A stretch of DNA of 64,000 nucleotides from assembly GCA_015698045.1 (NCBI GenBank), contig BLAL01000252.1:1364001-1428000 (forward strand), read 5' to 3'. Every line of letters begins with the position of its first letter. Positions within the stretch are counted from its first letter, which is position 1. The position numbers and the translations under genes were made by a program. This DNA comes from Rhizophagus clarus (lineage: Eukaryota > Glomeromycota > Glomeromycetes > Glomerales > Glomeraceae). The notes under the pieces are model-generated. The model worked only from the letters and a program-made list of their open reading frames with translations. It made no database searches and was not told where the DNA came from. This document shows, one piece after another, positions 24,628-35,286 of the stretch.

Positions 24628-25003
24628 TTGTAATGACCTGTTACAAATATTATTTGTAATAACCTAATTAGCACATTTTTATTGGTCAGTTTAAATCACA
24701 TGACATTACACAAATCCAAAAAAAGAAAATTTTTGTTTCCAGAAAAATGGAAAATTTTATTACGCAAGATTACACCAGCTTTCAAAAAAGAAAATTTCTT
24801 TGCCAATCACTTAGTGAAAAAATGGTTTTTGTTAAATAAGTCAAAAATGACATTCAAAATCATCTTTGTCATTCTAAGTAAACTTGCTGAGGAGACAAAA
24901 ACATATTTATTATAATATTTTTTAAAAGTTTATATATTATAAACTTTTTTATAATTTTTTTTTTAAGGTTATTACAAATAATATTTGTAACAGGTTGTTA
25001 CAA
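24628..25003. mobile_element. MITE with 38-bp terminal inverted repeats
   Basis: The arms at 24628-24665 and 24966-25003 are inverted copies differing at two bases. They begin TTGTAAYRACCTGTTACAAA. The 300 bp centre contains a 77-codon open frame (24682-24915) rich in Lys and Phe, with no known domain. No target duplication is obvious, so the superfamily is undetermined. Confidence 0.8.
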
Positions 25004-25347
25004 ATACATTTATTCTTTATATATTAGATACCCAATATGTGTATGATAAACTGATATATACGTTAATCAAATATATCATTAACTAATAGTCTAGATATTG
25101 GGGAACTTGACAATATGAAATTTTTAGGTATATTTGATATGTGGCAAATTGGATACCTGATATGGTAGAGATATGTTTAAATGCCTAATATGTATTTGTT
25201 TAGTCACTAATAGGTATCCAATATGTATTCAATAACATCATTTTTGACCAGTGCTTATCAATTACCATTAAAAAAAAATTAAAAAAAAGTTTTAAAAGCT
25301 TGAAACTTAGTGAAAAAGTTTAAACTTAGTATTTAATTGCCAATCTT
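25004..25347. other. Short spacer between two elements
   Basis: The words GATACCTGATATG, ATACCCAATATG and GGTATCCAATATG recur between 25027 and 25225. They suggest a small degraded repeat. There is no gene. Confidence 0.4.
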
Positions 25348-25489
25348 CACAGGTCGAATAAAAAAAAATCTCCAAAAATTGGCAGTCTGATTTTTGTCCG
25401 ATTTTTGGATATATTTGTCTGATTTGTGGTTTTTTGTTGCCGATTTTATGGCGCGAATTGTTCATGAACGGCATTGCCGATTTGTGCCA

Positions 25490-25628
25490 AAAAATCGGCA
25501 TTCCTATTTTTAAATAGTGCATGCAAATCGGCACTCCAATTTTTAAATAGTGCGTGCAAATCGGCACTCCGATTTTTAAATAGTGCATGCAAATCAGCAC
25601 TCCGATTTTTAAATAGTGCATACAAATT
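25490..25628. repeat. 33-bp subterminal tandem repeat (left)
   Basis: About four copies of a 33-bp unit run in tandem, containing ATCGGCACTCCGATTTTTAA and then ATAGTGCATGCAA. Because 33 is a multiple of three, the minus strand shows a repeating open frame (HALFKNRSADL). This is a by-product of the repeat. Confidence 0.9.
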
Positions 25629-25854
25629 CAACCAAATTAGCTAAATTTATTTTATTTATATTTATGAAGTACGACACATGCAAAAATTTATTTTTTCTCA
25701 AAAAATTTTATTCAAAGTAGTTTAATTTAAAAATTTACATGTTTTATTAGTAATTAAAAAATAAGAATTTATTAAAAAGAAATCTATAATGAAAGTAAAA
25801 AAATGAATCAAAGTAAAGAAATGTGTTAAAAAATAAGAATAACAATAAAGAAAA

Positions 25855-27660
25855 AAAGAAATGGGGGGAAATGAAAAGAAGTAAGGGGAAACAAAAAAAA
25901 ATGAAAAGAATACAAAGGTAAAGAAAATAAAAGGAATGAAGAAGGAAATGTAAGAAAAAAGGATAGTGTAATATAAAAAAAAAAACAAAAAGAATAGTAG
26001 GAAAACATAAAGAAACGAAAAGAGAGAAGGGAGATATAAAGGAGCGAAAAAAAGGAGGGAAAAACGTAAAGGAACAAAAAGAAAGGAAGGAAATGTAGAA
26101 GAACAAAAAAAAAGGAGAAAATGCAAAAGAACAAAACGAAAAAAAGGGGAAACATAAAGTGATGAAACAAAAAGGAGAGTGAAACGTAATAGAACGAAAA
26201 AAATGGAAGGCAAAACGTAAAAAAAGAAAAAATAGAGTAAACATGAAGAAATGAAAGAGAAATGTGAATATACAAAAGAATTGAAGGGGAGATGAAAAGA
26301 ATGAAGAGAAGTGAAAAGAAACAAAAAGAAACAAAAGAGACAAAATAAACCGAAAGGTGGGTGAAAAGAAAAGAATGAAGGGGGAAGTGAAAATAAACAA
26401 AATAAATAGTAGAAAAACATAAAGAACGTAAAGGAACGAAAGGGAAACGTAAAGGAACAAAAAGAAAGGAAGGAAATGTAGAAGAACAAAAAAAAAGGAG
26501 AAAATGCAAAAGAACAAAACGAAAAGAAGGGGAAACATAAAGTGATGAAACAAAAAGGAGAGTGAAACGTAATAGAACGAAAAAAATGGAAGGCAAAACG
26601 TAAAAAAAGAAAAAATAGAGGAAACATGAAGAAATGAAAGAGAAATGTGAATATACAAAAGAATTGAAGGGGAGATGAAAAGAATGAAGAGAAGTGAAAA
26701 GAAACAAAAAGAAACAAAAGAGACAAAATAAACCGAAAGGTGGGTGAAAAGAAAAGAATGAAGGGGGAAGTGAAAATAAACAAAATAAATAGTAGAAAAA
26801 CATAAAGAACGTAAAGGAATGAAAGGGAAACGTAAAGGAACAAAAAGAAAGGAAAGAAATGTAAAAAAACAAAAAAAAAAGGAGGAAATGCAAATCAACA
26901 AAACGAAAAGAAGGGGAAACATAAAGTGATGAAACAAAAAGGAGTGAAACGTAATAGAATGAAAAAAATGGAAGGCAAAACGTAAAAAAAGAAAAATAGA
27001 GGAAACATGAAGAAATAAAAGAGAAATGTGAATATACAAAAGAATTAAAGGGGAGATGAAAAGAATGAAGAGAAGTGAAAAGAAACAAAAGGAAACAAAA
27101 GAAACAAAGTAAACCGAAAGGTGGGTGAAAAGAAAAGAATGGAGGAGAAGTGAAAATAAATGAAAAGAATAGTAGGAAAACATAAAGAAACGGAAAGAAA
27201 AGAAGGGAAACGTAAAGGAACGAAAAGAAAGAAGGGGGAAACATAAAGGAACAAAAAGAAAGGAAAGAAATGTAAAAGAACAAAAAAAAGAGGAAATAAA
27301 ACGAAAAGGGAAAGGAACGAAATAAAAAGAAGGGGGAAGCGTAAAGGGTGAAATGAAAGGAGGGAAAATATAAAAAATAAAATGAAAAGAGGAGGAACGT
27401 AAAGAGACAAATGAAAAGGAGATGAAACGTAAAGGAATAAAGCAAAAATGAGGGCAAATGTAAAGTGATGAAATGAAAAGGAGGGTTAAACGTAATAACC
27501 AAAAAAAAATAGAAGGAAAAACGTAAAAAAAAAGAAAAAAAAGAGGAAGAAATGAAAGAGAAATGTGAATATACAAAAATAATTGAAGGGAGACGAAAAG
27601 AATGGAAAACAAACGAAAAGAAACACAGGGGATAAAAGAAAAAATGAAAGAAAAATTAGT
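25855..27660. repeat. Purine-rich tandem array, unit about 383 bp
   Basis: The plus strand is almost wholly A and G over about 1.8 kb. A segment starting GGAACAAAAAGAAAGGAA recurs at 26071, 26454, 26837 and about 27248, giving periods of 383, 383 and 411 bp. The first three copies are nearly identical. Lack of T on this strand removes stops from all three minus frames. This produces Phe/Ser/Leu-rich frames of up to 704 codons, which I do not regard as genes. Confidence 0.92.
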
Positions 27661-27739
27661 AAATAACGAAATGTAATCGATCATAAAAAAAATAAAATGA
27701 AATAAAAAGAAACATACTTGTAAAGAAGCCCAATTACTA

Positions 27740-29165
27740 AAAACATTTGATCGGAACCTGCAAAAAAAGATGGATTCGTTAGTAAAACGTTTCCTAAAAA
27801 AAAAAAGAAAAAATAAAGTTTCGAAAATTTCGAAACTTACATTCATTACGCCCACGGCCATCGTCCAAGAATCGAAAACTAGAAGCTACAAAAAAAAAGA
27901 TGAAAACGTTAATAAAAACGTCTCCTAAAAAAAACAAAGAAAAAAAAGTTTCTAAAATTTTGAAACTTACATTCATTACGCCCACAGCTATCGTCCAAGA
28001 ATCGAAGACCAGAAGCTACAAAAAAAAAAAGACGGAAATGTTAGTAAAACGTTTTCTAAAAAAAAAGAAAAAATAAAGTTTTGAAAATTTTGAAACTTAC
28101 ATTCATTACGCCCACGGCCATCGTCCAAGAATCGAAGACCAGAACCTACTAAAAAAAAAGATGGAAACGTTAGTAAAAATGTCTCCTAAAAAAAACAAAG
28201 AAAAAAAAAGTTTCGAAAATTTCGAAACTTACATTCATTACGCCCACGGCCATCATCCAAGAATCGAAGACCGGAAGTTACAAAAAAAAAAGACAGAAAC
28301 GTTAGTAAAACGTTTCCTAAAAAAAAACAAAGAAAAAAAAGTTTCGAAAATTTCAAAACTTACATTCATTACGCCCACAGCCATCGTCCAAGAATCAAAG
28401 ACCAGAACCTACTAAAAAAAAAAGATGGAAACGTTAGTAAAAACGTCTTCTAAAAAAACAGAGAAAAAAAAAGTTTGAAAATTTCAAAACTTACATTCAT
28501 TACGCCCACAGCCATCGTCCAAGAATCGAAGACCAGAATCTACTAAAAAAAAAAGATGGAAACGTTAGTAAAAACGTCTCCTAAAAAAAACAGAGAAAAA
28601 AAAAGTTTGAAAATTTCGAAACTTACATTCATTACGCCCACGGCCATCGTCCAAGAATCGAAGACTGGAAGCTACAAAAAAAAAAGACAGAAATGTTAGT
28701 AAAACGTTTCCTAAAAAAAAATAAAGAAAAAAAAAGTTTCAAAAATTTTGAAACTTACATTCATTACGCCCACAGCCATCGTCCAAGAATCGAAGACCAG
28801 AAGCTACAAAAAAAAAAGACGAAAACGTTAGTAAAACGTTTCCTAAAAAAAACAAAGAAAAAAAAAGTTTTGAAAATTTCAAAACTTACATTCATTACGC
28901 CCACGGCCATCGTCCAAGAATCGAAGACCAGAAGCTACAAAAAAAAAGATGGAAACGTTAGTAAAAACGTCTCCTAAAAAAAACAAAGCAAAAAAAAGTT
29001 TCGAAAATTTTGAAACTTACATTCATTACGCCCATGGCCATCATCCAAGAATCGAAGACCAGAAGCTACAAAAAAAAAGATGGAAACGTTAGTAAACGTT
29101 TTCTAAAAAAAAAAGAAAAAATAAAGTTTTGAAAATGAAAATTTTTGAAATTTACATTAATTACG
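27740..29165 (-). repeat. 130-bp exon/intron-like tandem array (array B), about 11 units
   Basis: On the minus strand each unit reads in order as follows. An acceptor (poly-T then GTAG) comes first. A conserved 45-nt exon-like segment beginning CTTCTGGTCTTCGATTCTTG and ending GGGCGTAATGAAT follows. Then come the donor GTAAGTTTCG, an AATTTTCGAAAC segment, the palindrome GAAACGTTTTACTAACGTTT with an internal TACTAAC, and a pyrimidine run. The 45-nt segment is a multiple of three and open in two frames; one gives LLVFDSWTMAVGVMN per unit and another SSGLRFLDDGRGRNE. Transcription is unknown. Confidence 0.8.
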
Positions 29166-29209
29166 CCCATCGTCTAAGGAGAGAAAAAAGAGATATTGGT
29201 ACGTTTCTA

Positions 29210-29340
29210 AAATCATTAATAATAAAACCTATTGTCAATTCGCCTTTCTGAAATCTTCAAGGCTGCATTCTACAAAAATGAAGAAAAGAAAGAAACATTA
29301 GAATGTTTCTTTAATACGAAACTTGCCATTTTTACAATAA
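29210..29340 (-). repeat. Diverged exon/intron-like unit next to array B
   Basis: On the minus strand a GCAAGTTTCG donor-like site, the palindrome GAAACATTCTAATGTTTC, a pyrimidine tract ending TTTTTGTAG and a following exon-like piece can be read. This keeps the unit design although its exon-like sequence is different from array B. Confidence 0.6.
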
Positions 29341-29689
29341 AGCTAAAAAATTTTTTTTAAAATTAAATAAAAAAAAATTCGTTTTTTAAATTAAAAAAAA
29401 TTCATTTTTATGTTAAATAAAAAAAAAATTCATTTTTTTAGATTAAATAAAAAAAAATACGGCTTCTTTGGATGACGGTATTTCAGTGGTGTGTACCAAC
29501 TTTTTGTTTGTTTGTTTTTTTATTTAAAGAAATACATTCTAACAGTTGCTTTTTTTTATTTGTAAATGAGCAGAAGGAAAAAAATGAAACGTAATAAGCA
29601 AAAATAAAAAAAAATTATCAATAAATCAATAAACAAATGATGTAATTATATAGTCAGCCAATTAAAGATGATCATTTTTGATTGAAAAA

Positions 29690-29880
29690 TTGGCAGAGTT
29701 ATATAAAAATTGGCAGAATTATATAAAAATAGGCAGAATTATATAAAAATCGGCAGAATTATATAAAATCGGCAGAATTACATAAAAATTGGCAGAATTA
29801 CATAAAAATCGGCAGAATTACATAAAAATCGGCAGAATTATATAAAAATCGGCAGAATTACATAAAAATCGGCAAGAGCA
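29690..29880. repeat. 20-bp subterminal tandem repeat (right), about 10 copies
   Basis: Tandem copies of AAAAATCGGCAGAATTATAT with small changes (ATTACAT, TTGGCAG) end about 45 bp inside the right terminus. The core ATCGGCA is shared with the left subterminal 33-bp repeat in the same element. Confidence 0.92.
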
Positions 29881-29927
29881 TATTAAAATAAAGCAAATTC
29901 CGATTTTTTTTCATTCGACCTGTGCTT

Positions 29928-31429
29928 GTATAACTTGATAAGATAATTTTGGTTGTTGATCAAAGTCTTTATTATATTTACAGATAAGTAATAAGTTCAT
30001 TGATTTGTAACTGAATCACAAAATTTTTACTGAAAATTCTTTAAGAACTTTTTTACCCAAATATTTGAATATGAATAAAATATTTTGCAAATTTGCCTAA
30101 AAATGTAAAAAATTTGAAAATATATGGAATCTCTGTTTTCTCCAACCAAATAACTTCTTTTAAAAAGATAAAAATCTAAAGATTTTTAAGGAATGTAACA
30201 TTTATAGAATTTTTAAGGATCTTTAAAAATTGATAAAGAATTCTATAAATTTAGAGGACTTTAAGGATTCTTTAACAATTTTAGGATTTTTCAAGGATTC
30301 TAAATACTAAAAATTTACTGATAAAGCCAAAGCAAGTTCTATCTTAAAATAGTTTAACGTTTACTAGTAATATTGAATACCTACTTTAATCTTATGATAT
30401 TCTTTCTTGCTCTTTATCATCAAACCAAAAAAAACATTTTATGCGAGTTGTAACAATCAGTGAACACACACACCTTTGTTTCATTTGTCAACTTTATTAG
30501 TTTTATTATGCTTATAATAGGAGACTTTTCTTGTAGCAGAATCTTGAAATCTCCAAACAATTTTGTTTCCATTTGTATTGACAACTCTAATCTCTTCATT
30601 AAAGTTTCAAAAGTCATTAGTTACCTTAAAAAACTGAATGTTTTTGACCATAAGAAACTGGACTTCCTTGATTTTTATGTAAATAATGGTCTACAAGGAC
30701 TTTTGTTATTATCTTTATTCCACCATCTAATGATATGATATGGGCCCAAAAGAGGGATCATGGTGTGAAGTACATACTTAGCCACAAAACGCTTCAAACA
30801 AAGAGAAAAAAGTTGACACAAAACTTAGAATCCAGGTATGTTATTGTTAGTTGCTGGCAATGATGATTATTGTCCTTTAATAGAAAAGGTCAAAAAAAGG
30901 AAATTGGAAAATTGAAATGGATACTTTTGTACTTTGAAATTATTTGGTATTGTAAGTGGTATTGAGAGAATGACATGACAATTTTTTTGTATTTTGAAAA
31001 CAAAAAACAGTTTGAAAGTGCAAAAATTTTGCTTAAACATAAATATCCAAGTTTGTAGTTTACAGTAATCAAGAATATAACTAAAAGTAGTTTATTTAGG
31101 ATTCATCTGAGCTGTGTTACATAATTTGTAAAATCTTCAATTAAGCTCGACATAACATATACATCAAAAAATCAATGTTTATACATATCAATATCAATAG
31201 TTTAGATTTTTGAAGAGAGTATTTTGAATGTACTGTATACATAAGCTCGTGTCTTACCAAATAGTGTTACTTTGCAACTGCAGTTAAAATTATATATCAC
31301 AAACCATCAGAGAATAAAAATAAGATTCCGTATTTTTTTCACAACCCTCAGTTGATTCACTTTTCCTTTTTAGATCTCTAGGTTGTTTTCTTTGTTCTAT
31401 TCTGCTTCCTGTTTTTGATGTTTTCTTTC
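29928..31429. other. Spacer with coding-like scraps
   Basis: Opposed open frames of 92 codons (+, 30460-30738) and 65 codons (-, 30420-30617) overlap near 30.5 kb. Neither has a known motif, and only one strand at most can be real. The minus reading (MTFETLMKRLELSIQMETKL) looks slightly more protein-like. I would not call a gene. Confidence 0.4.
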
Positions 31430-31565
31430 TTTTTCAGGTAGTTACTTTGGACGCGTAAAATTTTGGTGAGGAAATATATTATATATTTTTTTATTTATTC
31501 TATTGAAACGTCACTAACTTTTCAAATTTTTTCTTTTTTTCAGATGGTTGACAACATTCAAATCT
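31430..31565 (+). repeat. Solitary exon/intron-like unit
   Basis: On the plus strand: an acceptor TTTCTTTTTCAG, an exon-like segment ending in GCGTAAAATTTTG, a donor GTGAGG, a TTGAAACGTCACTAACTTTT palindrome-like segment with CACTAAC, a pyrimidine tract and TTTTTTTCAG. The exon-like ending GTAAAATTTTG resembles those of the array at 53.9-56.6 kb. Confidence 0.6.
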
Positions 31566-34500
31566 AAACAAAGAACTAGAAAGAGCTAAAACTAACAGTA
31601 CCAATGAAAAAAGTGTCACAGACTCCACTTTTTTTTAATTTTTTTTTAATGAACTATTTCTAATCAGATATTTGGTTCATTAGGCACATAGAACTTTGAT
31701 GACTAATCGTACAATACGGACTCCTTTAAACTTAGAGGTTTCGATTACCAATTTTAAATCGGTTATAAACCTGAATATCAGTATGGTACGTTGGTCCAAA
31801 TTTGGACGGACATGCAATTTATTTAATACATACGGTTAAAAATGCTAAAAAATTTCGTACAAAAATCTTAATCTCTTCGTACATTATTTTTTTTTTTGTA
31901 TATTATTTCTAATATTTTTTTTATGGATTATTTTTAACATTTACTCTATAATAAAAGTTAAATCCATGCTTATTTTAGCTGCCAATTTCATAATCCAATA
32001 GCTTCTGATTTTGCCACTTCTTTTCTAAGCCTTATTTACTTAACATTCTAATGATGCTAATTTTCTTTCCAAATTTTTAACCAGATTTCGTTATTTATAT
32101 TTCTATATTAGTAGTATCAGATGCTGTTTCTATCATTTGGCAATTTCAGTGGACTTCTTCACCTTCGTTATCTACTGATTCTTCGCTTAATGGATCATTT
32201 TCAGATAATTTCTAATAGTAATTCAAATTGAATTTAAAAAATACAAGCAAGTCGGTTCAATTTTTGTTAATTACTGATCAGAGTCTACAGTAAGGCTTCG
32301 ATCGTTAGTTTCAATTTTTTAAAGAATGGTTCTTTTAAACTGTTTATAAAAATAGATATAAAATTTCGGCTTATCAGGTTGGATCAAATCTGTAACCCGA
32401 TCTGATACCTGAATTGAGTCATAATTGACCTTTATCCATTTGATATTTGTCAAAATTAATATTGCACGTGTAATAAAAGTTGTTCAACTTTCATCCCTTT
32501 TTAATAAAAATTGACACACAAAAGCCGATTTATGAGTATATTTTATTATTATAGAACGGGGCAAAAATTTACTGTTACACGAATTTTCATAGTAAATGAC
32601 TGGTGTGTTACTTCGAAGGAGAATTGCGGGGGCTAAACATCAAACATCGTTTACTAATACATAACAGTAGAATGTCCTTCACTACGCTCCGGGCAATCAC
32701 ATGAAATTAATAATTCTATAAAAGATAAAAATTTGGACTTCCGGTCGTTAAGAAATTTTAACACGTAAATGCACGCATATGATGATTTGCCGATCTCAAC
32801 CAATAGATTTTTTGTATGCAATTATTTAATTATTTTTTAGATTAAACAATATTACTTAGCCAGTAAAACTAATCAATTATTTAAATCAATTAAAAAATAG
32901 GAAAAAGAATTGATGGAATATGAACGAAAGAAAAAAAATTAAAAATTCGTAGTATAATCACATATGAAAACCGATCGATCTATTGATCGAAATTAAACGG
33001 GGGAAGGGGATGGGGGGGGGGTAAAAAAAATAGGGATATTTTGATAACAAAGATCGTCGGACAACATGACTGTCCGACCGGCATGATAGTATGTCCCTAT
33101 CAGATTACGTCAAACCAATTTTCGCCAAGACTAATCTTGAGTGGATTCCAGACAATGTTTATTGTGGTAGATGACATATTTATTTGTTTATAATTAATAT
33201 AATAATCCAAATAATGATGTATTTTTGTTTCACTCACTTCTACACTTATCTTCAGATTCATGATATTTGATCGGACTGATAAATTCTATTATAAACCTTT
33301 AAAATCAGCACGGCATTAGACAAAATACCGTAATTTCTGAAATGTAATACCATTAAATGTCTTTTGCTTTATAAATTAAGCATAGTACAAGATTACATCA
33401 ATTACGTAAATCTTATCCAATAAAAATTGGTATAACAGACGTGTACGATCATGTTCATGATAATGACACCATGCGATTAGACAAATATTTTTACATACGA
33501 CATCAATAATTCACGAGGGACTAATTAAAAATTCAAAATTTCACTTATCTCCCGATAAGACGATTCAATATGACAATTTATTTTCAAGGGTTTCAGTATT
33601 TGAATTGGATTAGGACAAACATGACGACAACTCTTATACGATTTACATGAATTAATGGAAATTAATGGAAATTAATAGATTATAATCCGATATTGGATTA
33701 ATAATTTATTTCTTTTTTGATAAGAATATGGAAATAATATACTTGATTTTCAATTAAATGCACAATAGTTTCCTTATTTTAATAACATGGAAACTTAACT
33801 TATATGATTTAGTACAATCCCGCCAATCTCACATTTATGGTGTTTTTCTCCCGTAAGTTGTGTCACTTACTCTTTATGTTGTATTTCCTTGTGCGACTCA
33901 CTAGTAACGCTACAGTGTTTAAAGATAATATTCGTGCTGATTTATTATTATTTTATCAAGAAAAATTAGAGAATTTGATTCTTTTGCTACATAGTTAAAA
34001 AGAAGTGTTTTACTTTCAATTAGTGATAATTTTCAGATAATGTAATGAATATATTATTATATAGTGCATAGTATTATTGTTTTTGGATTCCGGCCGAAAG
34101 CCCGAAACAAAAAAAAAAAAAATAAATAAAATTTTTTTTTTTTTCATTACCTTTTTTATACTCGGCTTTTAGATAATTTGTATTATTATTAAAGTAAAAT
34201 CACAAGTGAAATGTTTCAAAAAAAAAGTCAATCATCTCCTAAAATAAAATAAGTTCCATTCTAATTAGAGTTACTAAAATCAAAAATTCACCTCTTTTAT
34301 TAAAAGAGTATTAATTTTCTTTTATGAAAATCTTTATTATAATAATAATAATCATTTTAATTACCAAACCTTTATATTCTAAAGGATAGAAATTTAAAAC
34401 TTTGAACGAAACTTTTTGACAACGATTAATAAATTATTTTTACTTTTAAATAAATTAATAATTATCAAGTTAGAATCATATGATTATGATATGCAGGTAT

Positions 34501-35286
34501 TTTAAATGCAAGATAAAAAAGAATTTGAAACAACAATATCGTAGGTGCATAATTTAGTATCTAGCTTTTTTCTTTTTTTTTAACAAATCATTTTTTATTA
34601 TAAATATAAAAAAATTTATTATAATTTCAGCTTACTTGTACATTATTATTATACATTATTATGAAACCTTATTAAAAAATAAAAAGGGCGTTTCAACTTA
34701 TCAACTTTCAACCGAGGTTCTTTTTTTTTATTTATATTACATTTCCGGAAATTACATGAAATGATCGTCTTTGGGGAAAACTTCTGCATGGTATCGCATT
34801 TTACTGCCGATTTTAATTATTTTTGTGTCCAATAAAAGAAATTATAAATTTAGTTAACAAATTAATTAAATTATTCTATTACGGAATAAAGGATCAACAA
34901 CTTTAACTGTGGTCGTATTTATATTATAAATTAAATTGGTTTGTAACATTTCGAGCTTTTCGTCTTCTTTTTTTCTTCCTTAATTTTCATATAACATTCC
35001 TATTCCTTCCCTTATAATTCCATTAATTTCATCCTTTTCATTCCTTTTATTCGTTTAACGTTCTTTTCTTATCAATATACCTTTTGGTTTTGGAGAAGAA
35101 ATTTCAGTAATTACATCTGTTTTACTGTCTTTTTTTTCTCAAGTTAAATTCCTTGGCGTCCCAGCTCTTTTTTTTTTTTTTTATCATATTAGGTGAAGGC
35201 AAGCATCTTTCATGCCGGTACATGACTTATAAACACGCATTATAATCTCACCACGTAAAAAAAAAAAAAAAATAAATAAAATAAAG
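31566..35286. other. Long AT-rich spacer
   Basis: No gene, RNA gene or element could be supported across 3.7 kb. The points of note are a G-rich run at about 32999-33021, a small GATCGATCTATTGATCG palindrome just before it, and pyrimidine-rich sequence upstream of 35287 that may be the promoter of the next gene. Confidence 0.5.
32998..33021 (+). other. G-rich run, possible G-quadruplex
   Basis: Three G runs of 4, 4 and about 10, separated by AA and AT, lie within 24 bases of otherwise AT-rich DNA. The long run can supply two G-tracts, so the pattern fits a G-quadruplex motif. No gene lies nearby. Confidence 0.5.

Larger units (their letters stand above)
25348..29924. mobile_element. CACTA-like non-autonomous element, 4.6 kb, packed with tandem repeats
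   Basis: The ends CACAGGTCGAAT (25348) and ATTCGACCTGTG (29924) are inverted copies, and both continue into A/T runs. A 3-bp direct repeat CTT flanks them (25345-25347, 29925-29927). Both subterminal zones carry many copies of an AAAATCGGCA-type word: 33-bp units on the left and 20-bp units on the right. CACA/CACT ends, 3-bp duplications and subterminal repeats are the marks of the CACTA (EnSpm) superfamily. No transposase is present. The interior holds a purine-rich 383-bp array and a 130-bp exon/intron-like array. Confidence 0.75.

Noticed and set aside
25722-27861. Very long minus-strand open frames rich in Phe, Ser and Leu (up to 704 codons) that look like a membrane protein.
   Set aside because: They occur in all three minus frames at once, follow the 383-bp purine array and have no domain. 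The absence of stops comes from the lack of T on the plus strand.
28161-28977. Plus-strand Lys-rich frames (METLVKMSPKKNKEKKSFEN and similar).
   Set aside because: They are read-through of the 130-bp array on the strand opposite to its splice-like signals, and they are repeated in each copy.
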